DNA from: Uranotaenia lowii
Lineage: Eukaryota > Arthropoda > Insecta > Diptera > Culicidae
Assembly: GCF_029784155.1 (NCBI RefSeq)
Contig: NC_073693.1
Span: forward strand, 116,152,503-116,216,502
DNA: 64,000 bases
Direction: 5' to 3'
Shown: positions 1 to 11,700 of the stretch, in pieces
Numbering within the stretch: the stretch's first letter is position 1
Layout of the letters: each line of letters opens with the position of its first letter
Notes under the pieces: model-generated
What the model was told of the DNA's origin: nothing
Seen by the model: only the letters and a program-made list of their open reading frames with translations
Database searches by the model: none
Translations under genes and position numbers: made by a program

Positions 1-683
1 CATATAGTCTGAGTTACTGAGCCACAACTAGAAGTTGTCAGAAGGAGATTTCATTGAGAAAGAAAAAAAACATTAAGTTTAGTGCGAACAGTTGAGGAGT
101 AAAAATATACTACATTTTCGATACGAAATTATACTAATGTTCAGTTACTGTTACAGTTACGTTCCAAACGACTAACACAGGAAGAATCGCTAGCTTGAAG
201 AAGCATTAAGTGCGTTTAGTTTCGTAGAGGTAAACTGAAGTGTGAAAGACTGAATTGTATGTTACTTATGTAGGTCTAATATCACAGGTAGTCTTGGCGT
301 AAACCTAAGTATTCCGCTGAACATAGTCAGTGCCGCTCATAGTTAGTGCCGAACCCTACCGGAGAACAGGTAAATCCTAAATAATACAACAATTCAAAAT
401 CCAAACAGTTGTAAACAATTGCGTTTGCCATAGGTTAAAATCAGTGCTAGCCGTACCGTACGACACTCGAATTTCGGACTGAACACAATATTAACAAAAA
501 GGGCATTAAACGTGAGTAGACAAATGATACAACACACACACACTATATTGTAAAATTACACAATTTATTGTCAAATCAAATCCCTAAATGCTGAATTAAA
601 ATAATTACAGGGATAATTTAACGATAGAAATAAATCGTTCAAATTACCGGAATCCGCGTCGTTTAATTCTTGTTTTGAGAACA
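1..683 (+). repeat. 5' LTR of BEL-1, lacking its first 4 bases
   Basis: Matches 7189-7871 base for base by eye, apart from A65 versus G7253. The LTR would run TG...CA over 687 bp. A short CA run near 533 and an A+T-rich centre are present. The internal leader after the LTR is only 25 bases (684-708), and it does not begin with the usual TGG of a tRNA primer-binding site. Confidence 0.93.
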
Positions 684-708
684 AATTAAATTATCCGTTT
701 AGTTCGAA

Positions 709-3700
709 ATGTCGAATAAAAGTGTAGCGAGTGCAAATAATACTGGTGAAAACAATGAAACTGTTTCTCATGGTGAGGGGAGAAGTTGTGGGACATGTAG
801 CCGCATCGATACGAGCCGGATGGTCCAATGCGATTCCTGTGACACCTGGTTCCATTATGAATGTGTCAATGTGGATGAAAGCATTGAAAATGATGATTGG
901 AGCTGCAACAAATGCGTTAGAAAATCGCTGGAGAAGGAGAGAGTTGCTCTGAGAGAAGAGATCGACCGAGTTAAGAAGCAGAAAGAACAGTGGCAGCGTG
1001 AGCAACAGCGTGAGCAGCAGGCTAAGGAGCAAGAACAACTCGAGCAGCAGCAGAAACAACAGCAGCTTGAGATGGAGAGACTTCGGCAGTTGAAGGAGCA
1101 GTCACAAAGGATGCATGAGCAGTTTCTACTGCTAGATGAATCCATCGTAAGCCATTCTGGTGAACTAATTAATTCTGGCCGTCGAAGCGTTGGGGCGATT
1201 CCAAAACAACCGATGATGTCAACGCGATACGAAACATTGGTTGCTTCTAGAGTTCAGGGTTCTAAGGGTAGCGGAATATCTTCCCTTAAGGGATCACAGC
1301 ATTCAACAAAAACTCGCGAACAGAAACTCAAAGCTCTGGAAGCCAGACAAGCCCTAGAAAGAAAACAATTAGATGAGCGCCTACAGTTGGAAGAGCAGTT
1401 GTCAGCAGGTCTTGACACCGATTCGGAAACAAGTGAAAGTGTTCAAAGGGTCGAAAATTGGCTGAATAAAACCCATAACATCGAGAATGCTACAGCAATG
1501 CCCGGGAATGAAACAACACTTCCCGAGTATCCTGGAAGAGTAGCGAAATCGGTGAGGATTCAGGTTGCATCAGATTCTTCAAAGAGTTCGACTCCAAGGG
1601 CGGCATTAGCTGCAGCTACATCCAATATCATGCCAACTTGTAGCATACAGTCTTCAGCGACGATTCCCTCTATTCCTCCCCTTTATGGTTTGCAATCTTC
1701 CGGCTCGGCTGATCCTCAATTCGCTTTTCCGCTTTCAAACCCCTCGTCCACTTCCATGTGCGTTCCATCATTGCCAAGTGGAGCATTTCAAGGCTCAGTT
1801 AATCTTCCGCAAAACCACCACCAATCTTACCCTTCAGCATGTCCGCCCAGTTCATTTCCGGTGCAACAATACCCACCAGTGTATACCACTCAGCAGCCGA
1901 GGGTAGCAGTTTCACAGCAGCATGTTCCAAGAAGTGTGATAGGTACCTCACAGCCCGACTTAGTGAATTATTCAAATCCCTACGCAACCCAGAGCGGTTC
2001 CAACCTTCCCCCTGTATCAGCATCGACCCCAAGACGCCTATCGCTATTCCCTCAACAGCAAACCATCGCTGATGAAGTCTGTTCTATCGAAAGGAGACTG
2101 AGTGCAGAGCATCTTGCTGCTAGACAAACAGTCAAAGACTTGCCTAAGTTTGGTGGAGATCCAGAGGAATGGCCTAGGTTCATTGCGGCGTATGAACGCA
2201 CAGCGAGGATGTGCGACTTTCGGAATGATGAGCTTTTGGATCGTTTAGAAAGAAGTTTACAAGACAGAGCTCTTAGTACCGTCAAAAGCCTTCTTCTTCA
2301 TCCAGACAACGTTCCGGTTATTATGAATCGTCTGAGCACCCTCTTTGGAAATCCGGAAACGATAGTTGACACGATGATGAAGAGAGTCAAGTCGATGCCA
2401 CCACCAAAGGCAGATAAGCTGGAGAGTATAATTGACTTTGGTATTGCCGTTCAAAATCTCTGTGCCACAATTCTAGCCTGTCGATTGGATGAACGTCTGT
2501 ATAACGCTACCTTGCTACAGGAGTTAGTCGAAAGCCTTCCTATAAACTTGAAAATGAAATGGGCAACTCATCTACAGAAAACTGGCGCGTCGTCTCTTAT
2601 GGAGTTTAACATGTGGCTAAGCAAAAAGGTAGATGCCTTTAGCAGGGTAACGAGACCACAGTCATGGAATAAATCTTCCGCCAAACATAGGAAAGACGAG
2701 GCTTTCCTACACCTACACTCGGAACAGCCGTCCTCAAGGTCGTACCAGAATTCATGTCCAGCCTGTAGTGGAGACTGTACCACCATCGAAAACTGCAGAG
2801 CATTTCTTGACATGTCAAAAAATCAACGATGGTCTGTAGTGAACGAGCAAAATATTTGCCGTAAATGTCTAACCAGACATTTTAAGACATGCAGTAGAAG
2901 AGTTCCATGCAACACAAATGGGTGTAAATATCTGCATCATTGGCTTCTACATGACGATAGGAAGCACAAGGAACAGAATAGTCCTAATATTCCTAACATC
3001 CCTGCTAATAATGCTATTAGTCCTAACAATCCTATTAGTCCTAGTAATTCTAGCAGCATGTTACAGCACCCTTCATGTAACGCCCACAATTGTTCACTAG
3101 GAGGAGTTTTACTCAAATATATCCGCGTTACATTGCATGGTAGAAAAGGATCAATCACAACCTACGCATTTCTAGACGGTGGTTCAACCTCCACATTTAT
3201 GGAACACGGCTTATGGCAAGACCTGAATTTGGAAGGCGAAAAATATCCGCTCTGTATTAGTTGGACAGCTGGTCAGGGACGATTCGAAGCAGACTCAGTA
3301 AAGTGTTCGATAGAGATCAGTGGAATGCAATCGGACGAACGCTTCAACCTAGCCAAAGTACACACAGTTCAAAGTCTATCCCTACCATCGCAAACGCTTT
3401 CCGGTGCAGAACTCATTCAACGATACCATTACCTTTCTGATATTCCCATAGATTCCTACGCTAATGTCAGACCACGCATCCTACTAGGAATGGACAACAT
3501 TCGTCTCGAGTATCCACTAGATTCCAGAGAAGGTCTAGAGAATGAGCCGACAGCCGTTCTTACACGCCTTGGCTGGGTTGTTTATGGGCCATGCTCAAAG
3601 TCCGACGATTATCGCAGCTCAGAAAAGCGACTTGCGTATAACTATCATGTTTGCCAATGTGACGAACTTCACTTAACAGTGAAAGAGTATTTTTCTCTGG

Positions 3701-6700
3701 ATAGCCTTGGAATCCGATTAGATACGAACCGAATTCTATCGAAGGACGATGAGCGCGCACTGGCACTTCTGGAGAAAAACACAAATCGTCAAGGAGCCCG
3801 ATACGAAACATGCTTGCTTTGGCGCTATGATAATGTTGATTTACCGAGCAGTAAAACTATGGCTCTAAACCGTCATAAATGTCTCGAAAGGCGGCTTATT
3901 CGAGAACCAGAAGTAGCCAAAGCCTTGCAGCAGAAAATTCTCGAATACGAAACCAAAGGATATATCCGACAGCTTACCACAAAGGAAGAGAACGAACATC
4001 ATGAACGCTGTTGGTACTTGCCGATTTTCCCAGTTGTGAATCCTAATAAACCTGGAAAACTAAGGATTGTTTGGGATGCTGCAGCGAAGGTAGGCAAAGT
4101 GTCTCTCAACTCTTTTTTGTTGAAAGGTCCAGATCAAGTTGCTCCGCTATCGCACGTTCTACGTCGTTTCCGCGAATATCGAGTCGCAATCACAGGTGAT
4201 ATACGGGAGATGTTCCACCAAGTTCGGATAAACAGCAGAGATCAACACTGTCAACGGTTCTTGTGGAACAAAGGAAGTCCTGGAGAAGCTCCCACGACGT
4301 ATGTTATGGAAGTCATGACGTTCGGAGCGAGCTGTTCACCAAGCAGTGCTCAGTACGTAAAAAACTTAAACTCGAAACGGTTTAACGAACAGTACCCTAA
4401 AGCTGCCGATGAGATAGAGAATGGAACTTATGTAGATGACATGCTATGTAGTGTTGAAACAGAGGAGGAAGCTATTGATTTGGCAAAAAACGTGAGGATG
4501 ATTCATGCTAGTGGAGGTTTTGAAATACGAGGGTGGTTATCGAACTCAAGAAATGTGATGGAAGCGATGGGTGAATGCACACCAGTCTCCAAGGATCTAG
4601 ATGTTGGAAGCCAGCTAGCTACCGAAAAAGTATTAGGGATGTGGTGGGATACAGATTCCGACACGTTCACGTTCAGGACTCCAAGAAGATGCAAACCGGA
4701 ATTACTCGATGGCTTAGAGGTTCCTACCAAGCGTGAGGTTCTACGGACTTTAATGCTCATATACGATCCACTGGGATTTCTCGCAAACTTTCTTATGTTT
4801 CTTAAAGTCCTTCTCCAAGAAATCTGGCGTTCGGGAATACAGTGGGACGACCCGATCAATGAGCAGCAGTTTGCAAAGTGGTGCATTTGGTTGAAGGTGT
4901 TACAACAAGTCGAAAACGTCTCTATTCCAAGATGTTACAGAAAGCATACCTCTTCCTCTCTCGCAACAAATTTGATTCAAATTCATGTGTTCGTGGATGC
5001 AAGCGAAAATGGCTACGCTGCCGTTGCTTATTTGCGCTTTGAGGAAGATGTCGTGGAGTGTGCCTTTGTCACCGCAAAAACCCGCGTAGCTCCCCTTAAA
5101 TATATGTCAATTCCCAGACTAGAACTGCAAGCAGCAGTGATTGGAGCACGACTAGCGAAGGATATAGTAGAAACTCATCGTCTTTCCATATCGAAACGAT
5201 TTTTCTGGTCTGATTCACGTGACGTGCTATGTTGGTTGAGGTCCGACCATAGGAGGTATACAAAATATGTTGGAGCCCGCGTCGGTGAAATCCTGGAAAA
5301 AACTAGTGTTGCTGAATGGAACTGGGTCCCAACCAAACTTAACGTAGCTGATGAAGGGACAAAGTGGCAGAAAACTCCAAATCTGAACCCATGTAGCAGA
5401 TGGTTTAAAGGTCCGGACTTCATTTGGCAACCACAAAGCGAATGGCCAGAACAACTGACATGTTATGGCTGGACGGATACTGAAAGCGTTCAACAAATCA
5501 ACGTACATTTGATACAAGAGCCCCTGATTAACTTCAACGATCACTCTAACTGGATGAAACTGGTACGTTTGTTAGCCTACATTATTCGTTATCCCCGTAA
5601 CATTCGTGCCAGACGGACTGGTAAAGAGCCAAAGGTTGGCGTATTGCAACAGACGGAATTACTGGATGCCGAGTGTCATATCTATCGAATGGCTCAGCTG
5701 GAGGAATTTAGTGAGGAGTATGCATTGCTATCTAATATCAACCAGAATGGAACTCGTGTCCCAAAGTCTAGTGCTCTCTACGGCCTTTCACCTTTCCTAG
5801 ATGAACGAGGAGTGCTACGAATGAAAAGCAGAATTTCGAATTGCAGGTTTGTAAGCTCAGATACTGCGTGTCCCATTTTGCTCCCGAAGAGTCACCGTGT
5901 CACGACTTTAGTCGTCACATTTGTTCACGAACGCTACCACCATCTTAATCACGAAACAGTAGTGAACGAACTAAGACAGAAGTATTATATCCCGAAACTT
6001 CGAAGAGTCTGCAACAAAGTTCATCGTGACTGCCAAGCCTGTAAGAATGCCAACGCTCGGCCTCAACCACCAATGATGGCCGATCTACCTCCAGCAAGGC
6101 TCGCCGCCTGTTCCAGACCTTTCTCTTATGCTGGAATCGATTATTTCGGCCCGATGCAGGTTGCAGTTGGTCGACGTGTCGAGAAACGATGGGGAGTCCT
6201 AATCACCTGTTTAGTCGTACGTGCAGTACACATAGAGATTGCCCACTCATTAACGTCCAGCTCCTGCATAATGGCCATTCGAAACTTCATAGCCAGGCGG
6301 GGTACACCTGTTGAAATCTTCAGTGACCGTGGGACCAACTTTGTAGGAGCAAGTCGCGAACTAATTGAAGCCTCCAGAAGCCTAGATCAAGACGAGATGA
6401 TGCGAGAGTTCGTTAGTGCAGACACGAAATGGTCATTCTTACCACCCAATAGTCCCCATATGGGTGGAAGCTGGGAGAGGCTTGTGCAATCGGTGAAAAA
6501 GATTCTGAACAACATGAATCTCCCAAGGCTACCAACCGACGAAGTTCTACGTAACAGTTTATTAGAGATCGAATTTATTATCAACTCGCGCCCCCTCACC
6601 TATGTTCCAATCGAAAATGCTGACTGTGAAGCATTGACGCCCAATCATTTCTTGCTCGGATCTTCGCACGGTTCCAAACCTTTGATTCCATATTATGAAA

Positions 6701-7164
6701 GCCTCGCTACACTGAAAAATACGTGGAAAACCTCACAGGTGTACGCCAATATTTTCTGGAAGAGATGGTTAAAAGAATACCTGCCGACTATCCGTCATCG
6801 TTCCAAATGGCACTACCCGGTGAAACCGATTGTAGAAGGAGATATCGTCGTGATAGTGGATTCCGATCTTCCCCGAAACTCATGGCCAAAGGGTCGTGTG
6901 GTTAAAGTCAACGAGCGTAACGGACAAGTACGCAGTGCAACGGTGCGAACTTTATTCAACGTCTACGAGCGACCAGCGGTCAAATTGGCGGTACTTGACG
7001 TCGGTGCAACGGAGTGTAAGCAAGATGCTGGTTCTGGCTTACCGGGGGGGAGTGTCACGTCATCTACGGACGCACCTCCGTCATCAAGTGGACCCCACCA
7101 AAGTACGCCGTCACTGGTAGCCGAAAAACCTCAAAACGGTAAAACATACCATAATCGATATTAA
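709..7164 (+). CDS. BEL/Pao Gag-Pol polyprotein with N-terminal PHD finger (2151 aa)
   Basis: Gag-Pol polyprotein of a retrotransposon; it would package, reverse-transcribe and integrate the element. Domains in order: a C4HC3 PHD-type finger (C27, C30, C41, C44, H49, C52, C66, C69); a Gln/Glu-rich coiled coil (about 72-125); a DUF1759 Gag-like region from about 470; Cys/His knuckles at about 684-750; an A17-type aspartic protease (DGGS, D823); reverse transcriptase (YVDD, 1241-1244); RNase H (DAS, D1430); integrase zinc site (H1740, H1744 or H1745, C1775, C1778); integrase core D1811-x61-D1873-x49-E1923; and a DUF5641-like C-terminus. There are no stops or frameshifts, so it is potentially active. 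The ATG at 709 is the first in frame, 25 bases after the LTR. What is unusual is the PHD finger: its target is unknown, and chromatin targeting is only an inference. Confidence 0.95.
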   Translation: MSNKSVASANNTGENNETVSHGEGRSCGTCSRIDTSRMVQCDSCDTWFHYECVNVDESIENDDWSCNKCVRKSLEKERVALREEIDRVKKQKEQWQREQQREQQAKEQEQLEQQQKQQQLEMERLRQLKEQSQRMHEQFLLLDESIVSHSGELINSGRRSVGAIPKQPMMSTRYETLVASRVQGSKGSGISSLKGSQHSTKTREQKLKALEARQALERKQLDERLQLEEQLSAGLDTDSETSESVQRVENWLNKTHNIENATAMPGNETTLPEYPGRVAKSVRIQVASDSSKSSTPRAALAAATSNIMPTCSIQSSATIPSIPPLYGLQSSGSADPQFAFPLSNPSSTSMCVPSLPSGAFQGSVNLPQNHHQSYPSACPPSSFPVQQYPPVYTTQQPRVAVSQQHVPRSVIGTSQPDLVNYSNPYATQSGSNLPPVSASTPRRLSLFPQQQTIADEVCSIERRLSAEHLAARQTVKDLPKFGGDPEEWPRFIAAYERTARMCDFRNDELLDRLERSLQDRALSTVKSLLLHPDNVPVIMNRLSTLFGNPETIVDTMMKRVKSMPPPKADKLESIIDFGIAVQNLCATILACRLDERLYNATLLQELVESLPINLKMKWATHLQKTGASSLMEFNMWLSKKVDAFSRVTRPQSWNKSSAKHRKDEAFLHLHSEQPSSRSYQNSCPACSGDCTTIENCRAFLDMSKNQRWSVVNEQNICRKCLTRHFKTCSRRVPCNTNGCKYLHHWLLHDDRKHKEQNSPNIPNIPANNAISPNNPISPSNSSSMLQHPSCNAHNCSLGGVLLKYIRVTLHGRKGSITTYAFLDGGSTSTFMEHGLWQDLNLEGEKYPLCISWTAGQGRFEADSVKCSIEISGMQSDERFNLAKVHTVQSLSLPSQTLSGAELIQRYHYLSDIPIDSYANVRPRILLGMDNIRLEYPLDSREGLENEPTAVLTRLGWVVYGPCSKSDDYRSSEKRLAYNYHVCQCDELHLTVKEYFSLDSLGIRLDTNRILSKDDERALALLEKNTNRQGARYETCLLWRYDNVDLPSSKTMALNRHKCLERRLIREPEVAKALQQKILEYETKGYIRQLTTKEENEHHERCWYLPIFPVVNPNKPGKLRIVWDAAAKVGKVSLNSFLLKGPDQVAPLSHVLRRFREYRVAITGDIREMFHQVRINSRDQHCQRFLWNKGSPGEAPTTYVMEVMTFGASCSPSSAQYVKNLNSKRFNEQYPKAADEIENGTYVDDMLCSVETEEEAIDLAKNVRMIHASGGFEIRGWLSNSRNVMEAMGECTPVSKDLDVGSQLATEKVLGMWWDTDSDTFTFRTPRRCKPELLDGLEVPTKREVLRTLMLIYDPLGFLANFLMFLKVLLQEIWRSGIQWDDPINEQQFAKWCIWLKVLQQVENVSIPRCYRKHTSSSLATNLIQIHVFVDASENGYAAVAYLRFEEDVVECAFVTAKTRVAPLKYMSIPRLELQAAVIGARLAKDIVETHRLSISKRFFWSDSRDVLCWLRSDHRRYTKYVGARVGEILEKTSVAEWNWVPTKLNVADEGTKWQKTPNLNPCSRWFKGPDFIWQPQSEWPEQLTCYGWTDTESVQQINVHLIQEPLINFNDHSNWMKLVRLLAYIIRYPRNIRARRTGKEPKVGVLQQTELLDAECHIYRMAQLEEFSEEYALLSNINQNGTRVPKSSALYGLSPFLDERGVLRMKSRISNCRFVSSDTACPILLPKSHRVTTLVVTFVHERYHHLNHETVVNELRQKYYIPKLRRVCNKVHRDCQACKNANARPQPPMMADLPPARLAACSRPFSYAGIDYFGPMQVAVGRRVEKRWGVLITCLVVRAVHIEIAHSLTSSSCIMAIRNFIARRGTPVEIFSDRGTNFVGASRELIEASRSLDQDEMMREFVSADTKWSFLPPNSPHMGGSWERLVQSVKKILNNMNLPRLPTDEVLRNSLLEIEFIINSRPLTYVPIENADCEALTPNHFLLGSSHGSKPLIPYYESLATLKNTWKTSQVYANIFWKRWLKEYLPTIRHRSKWHYPVKPIVEGDIVVIVDSDLPRNSWPKGRVVKVNERNGQVRSATVRTLFNVYERPAVKLAVLDVGATECKQDAGSGLPGGSVTSSTDAPPSSSGPHQSTPSLVAEKPQNGKTYHNRY

Positions 7165-7184
7165 AGTTAGCTCATTAGGTTTAG

Positions 7185-7871
7185 TGGACATATAGTCTGA
7201 GTTACTGAGCCACAACTAGAAGTTGTCAGAAGGAGATTTCATTGAGAAAGAAGAAAAACATTAAGTTTAGTGCGAACAGTTGAGGAGTAAAAATATACTA
7301 CATTTTCGATACGAAATTATACTAATGTTCAGTTACTGTTACAGTTACGTTCCAAACGACTAACACAGGAAGAATCGCTAGCTTGAAGAAGCATTAAGTG
7401 CGTTTAGTTTCGTAGAGGTAAACTGAAGTGTGAAAGACTGAATTGTATGTTACTTATGTAGGTCTAATATCACAGGTAGTCTTGGCGTAAACCTAAGTAT
7501 TCCGCTGAACATAGTCAGTGCCGCTCATAGTTAGTGCCGAACCCTACCGGAGAACAGGTAAATCCTAAATAATACAACAATTCAAAATCCAAACAGTTGT
7601 AAACAATTGCGTTTGCCATAGGTTAAAATCAGTGCTAGCCGTACCGTACGACACTCGAATTTCGGACTGAACACAATATTAACAAAAAGGGCATTAAACG
7701 TGAGTAGACAAATGATACAACACACACACACTATATTGTAAAATTACACAATTTATTGTCAAATCAAATCCCTAAATGCTGAATTAAAATAATTACAGGG
7801 ATAATTTAACGATAGAAATAAATCGTTCAAATTACCGGAATCCGCGTCGTTTAATTCTTGTTTTGAGAACA
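7185..7871 (+). repeat. 3' LTR of BEL-1
   Basis: Begins TGGACATATAG 20 bases after the polyprotein stop and ends GAGAACA; the flank then continues ACATCTC. Identity with the 5' copy ends exactly here. The preceding bases (TTAGGTTTAG) make a weak polypurine tract. Confidence 0.93.
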
Positions 7872-7913
7872 ACATCTCTAATCTACATCGTATTCTTTAC
7901 AACTCTAGTAAAT

Positions 7914-8725
7914 TTATTTATTTATTTATTTATTCGATCCTAGGCTTCAGCCTTTAATCTTTACTAGTTTTAACTTAATATTAGGAATACGCTAACTTAA
8001 ATCTATTTTTGATTTGTTCTCTGGACATTTCTAGCTTTATCACATTAGCATGAGCGTTGTAGAGCGCCATCATTCTATAAATAGGTTCATTCCGAGCATG
8101 GTTCTGGATACGGTTTGTTAGCTGAAACGGCCTTATGCTGCGCAAACTGCTACGTCCTTCGTTAGGTGAGATTTGTGACAACAAATACGGTGAAAAATAT
8201 TTTCCAGTGTTTAGATCTTTAAAAACAACACGTCGATTGATTTCCTACGATTTTCCAGTGCATCAAATCCTACCAGCATACATAAGGCTCGATATTCCGG
8301 CATTTCGTCCTGCCAACCAAGGTTCCTTAGGGCGTATCTCAGAAATCGTTTTTGGACTCGTTCTATTCTGTTTTTATGTACATTGTAGTATGGCTGCCAC
8401 ACAATACTGGCGTATTCGATTGCAGTTCGGATAAGGCCAACATAAATCGAAACAATGATGTAAGGGTTGTCCAGCTCGTGACAAATCCTGCTTACCATAC
8501 CGTACATGAAGTTTGCTTTGGCAACGACTTGTTCAATATGTTTTGAAAAATTGAGTTCCGCATCCAACTCAACGCCTAGGTCCTTCACCGAAGATTTTCT
8601 AGCAATGATACTGCTGTTTTCGAAACGATATTCGTGCAAGATGTTATTCATCTTCCGAGAAAAGTTTATCGTGCTACATTTTGAGGCATTAATTTTCAAT
8701 TCAAACGCGCTAAATAGTAAAGCTT
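7914..8725 (-). pseudogene. 5'-truncated non-LTR retrotransposon, RT C-terminal part
   Basis: The minus strand encodes a Jockey/CR1-like C-terminal reverse-transcriptase segment, recognised by LGVELDAELNFSKHI, a KANFMYGMVSRIC-type helix, EYASIVWQPY and NRIERVQKRFLRYAL. The main frame covers 8699-8211. It then continues in another frame to 7981 after a frameshift near 8211. The 3' end is an (AAAT)n-type tail, read on the plus strand as TTTATTTATTTATTTATT at 7914-7934, typical of LINE-like elements that end in short repeats. The catalytic YxDD region is absent because of 5' truncation near 8725. No flanking duplication was identified. Confidence 0.8.
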
Positions 8726-11700
8726 AAATCTGGCTATTTGGCCCTGTTCTAGAAACGTCATCATCACTTATTTTTAATACTCAATAAAATCGCTTTGCTG
8801 TACAATTTTGGTCACCAAAGCTTTTATAAAGATTTTAATAAAACGTACTTACATAATTTATTATTAACCTACTAATTGCATCAGTGGAAAACTTATTGTG
8901 CATTACAAAAATTTGCTCATATGGTTTTTATCTCAGTTTTATATTGCTTTTTCACATGGAATTGGAATTTGTCGTGAATAACCAATAAGTCACTTTAACG
9001 CAACCAATTTGCAAACCATCTCTTGTGTGGAATCATGGATCACATAATGTGGGGTATCTAGGGCCATCTTTATGTTGGTGTTTTTTTACACATTCATAAC
9101 TTAAAAAACATTTTTCCTATCTGTGTAGTTTTCTAACTTGTATTAATCTTAGATAATGAATTTTGCCAAAACGTTCGCGAGTCAGGTTTTGAAACTACTC
9201 GATCTAACATAACTCTCTTTTTAATTTCATCATCTGAAATCGCTTAAAAAACGAAATAAAAAATGAAATTACAGTTTTGGGTCAACTTATAAACTTTGCA
9301 TGTTATTTGGTCGATTTGGATTTGGTGGCCCATGATTCCCCACCATTTTTCAAAATCCAAAATTTTACATTTTTTATGAAAGTCAGAACTCGGGGAGGAT
9401 TATTTATTTAAAAAAAAAATGAAAATTGCCTATGATACTGAATATTCTTTTATGTAAAGTCTGAATCAATGGCAATTAGAATATTCAACTCTTTTGTCAA
9501 ATCTGAAACTGGATCATAACTTTTAATTTTAATTATCATTGGGTGAATGATCTGGATACAATATTGTCGGTATGAATGATGAGGATCTTGAAACTCAGCC
9601 GAGTTTGGAAACGTAATTCAAAAATTGATTTTTTATATTATGATTAGGGGCATTGTGATATTGCCCTTTGGCTTTTCAACCAACAAGGCGTATGTCAATC
9701 CAATGCTCAATATCTTTCTTATAGTCATATAAATGCTAATTAGTTTTTCAATGGTCTTATGAGAGCCATATAAATAGCGTGCTTATAGTCAGATAAATGC
9801 TTATTAGTTTTTCAATGGACTTATGAGAGCCATACAAATAGCTAAAATTTGACGTTCTTTTCACCAGCCAACAAATTAAACGCGTAGGATGAGTTTCTCA
9901 TTTCTGAATTGTACAGTAAATGAGGACTGATTTTTTAAATGGAATAAATAAGGGATTGGTTTTGAATGTCCGGTGGAATGGGAGCATGAACTCAAGTCCA
10001 ACTTCGTTGTCTGACGCCATCATGATATTCGAGAGGGCGGCTCCCGATTAACTTTAAAATGCTGTAAGCGAATAAAAACCACATAAAAACCACATAAAAA
10101 CCCCAAAATATGGGTTTTGTGTGAAAAGGCTAAACGATAAGAAGTCAAATTTCACTATTTGTTTATTTACTAGTTTTTCATTTTTATATTTATATTTTTA
10201 TATTTTTAATACCCATATTGTGGGATTTTCGTGCAATTTTTAATCATTTACAGCATTTTAAGTTCAGCAGAAGCAGCTATCTTGGATTTCAAGATGGCGT
10301 CGGACAACGAAATTCGACTTCTACACGTTTAGTCCTTTCATCCAATACCCATGTTGTAAATGTTTCAATAGATTGTACGTCATTCAAAGCTTTGAAAAGA
10401 AAAGCGGGAGCCGCCATTTTAGATTAATGGTTGGCGTCAACCAACAAATCTTTAATCCTACTAGTTGGACCCATTTGCTCAATAATCATATTATAGAGAT
10501 AATTATTACAAACTTAAAAATAACGCACATGACTTTTCAAAAAATGTGTAAAAATGGGAGTTCCAATTCAAATATCTGCAATCTAGCCTGAGCGTGTTCT
10601 GTTTTGCCATCTTCATCGAGAACTGTCACCTTCTATTATTATGGCACGGTTTTAAAATCAATACTCAGAAAAACTTAGTATTTGAACCAAAATAAAAATG
10701 GTTTTTGATCAAAAAATATGCTAATGAAACAAACTCCTTTGTATTAAAAACAATGTGTTTGGGTAGACCTTCAGAATGGTTCAAGAAAACACATCTGTTC
10801 TTGATCGCGACAAACTTAAGAAGAACAATATATTTTCTCATTAGTCATAATACAAATTTTCCCTCCAAAACATTTAAGACGATTACAAAAACGAAACAAT
10901 GATTAACTGGCATCATTTTGAATCAAAATTATGGCAAACGCGTTCAAGAGATTTGTGAAAACATATCTATTGAGACGAATTTAGAGTGACCAAAATGAAC
11001 GAGATTCGTCACAATGTAATATGGATCTGAGTTTTTTTTAAATTGGAAATAATGGATTTATTCTTGAAACTAAAAAATGCTTTGAATCAAAGATTTTTTA
11101 TTAATTTTCAAAGTGGGCAATTCTTTGAAGTAAAGGAAAACAAATTAGAAACAAAGGATTTTTTTTTGCACTACGTGAAGCACTGCATGACTTTATAAAA
11201 CATACAAAAAAAGCATGAAACAATTTCTTATTTAATCAGTAAAAGCTTTATTAGCGTGTCCAAAACTACCTGAAACCAAATGGTTGCATCAAGCATCTAA
11301 GCCTTTTTTATGACCATTATAAAACAGTTATAAAACTAGCTGCATATAAAATGCAATAATAAAACCATAATAAAAATGTTCAACACATATAGTTTTCGGA
11401 TAAACCATATCTCATTGAATAGGTTATTGTAGTGAAATCTCTCAAAGTCGTTAAATTTCGACACAACACGTTGCCATTAAACTGAAAAATTCACCTGGTC
11501 AAAATATTTTCATGACAACAACGTTTTTTCTTTCGTCAAGGTAGGGGATATAAGGGCATAACGAGCACTCGGGAGAAATGGGCATCGCTCTTTCCTATGG
11601 AAATACGTATTTTCTTAGATAAATTTCCACTATTTTCCACACTTTTCGCAAAAAAAGATATCTCCTTGTCATCTTGACAGAAATATTTTGAAAACTTTAT

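Larger units (their letters stand above)
1..7871 (+). mobile_element. BEL/Pao LTR retrotransposon BEL-1, nearly complete
   Basis: An LTR retrotransposon with direct terminal repeats (1-683 and 7185-7871) around a single intact long reading frame. The first four bases of the 5' LTR (TGGA, judged from the 3' copy) lie outside the window. The LTRs differ visibly only at base 65 (A) versus 7253 (G), so insertion was recent. The domain order protease, RT, RNase H, integrase with a C-terminal DUF5641-like region is that of BEL/Pao. The 5-bp target duplication cannot be tested because the left flank is missing. Confidence 0.95.

Noticed and set aside
4503..4886. 127-codon minus-strand frame
   Set aside because: Shadow within the BEL-1 polyprotein.
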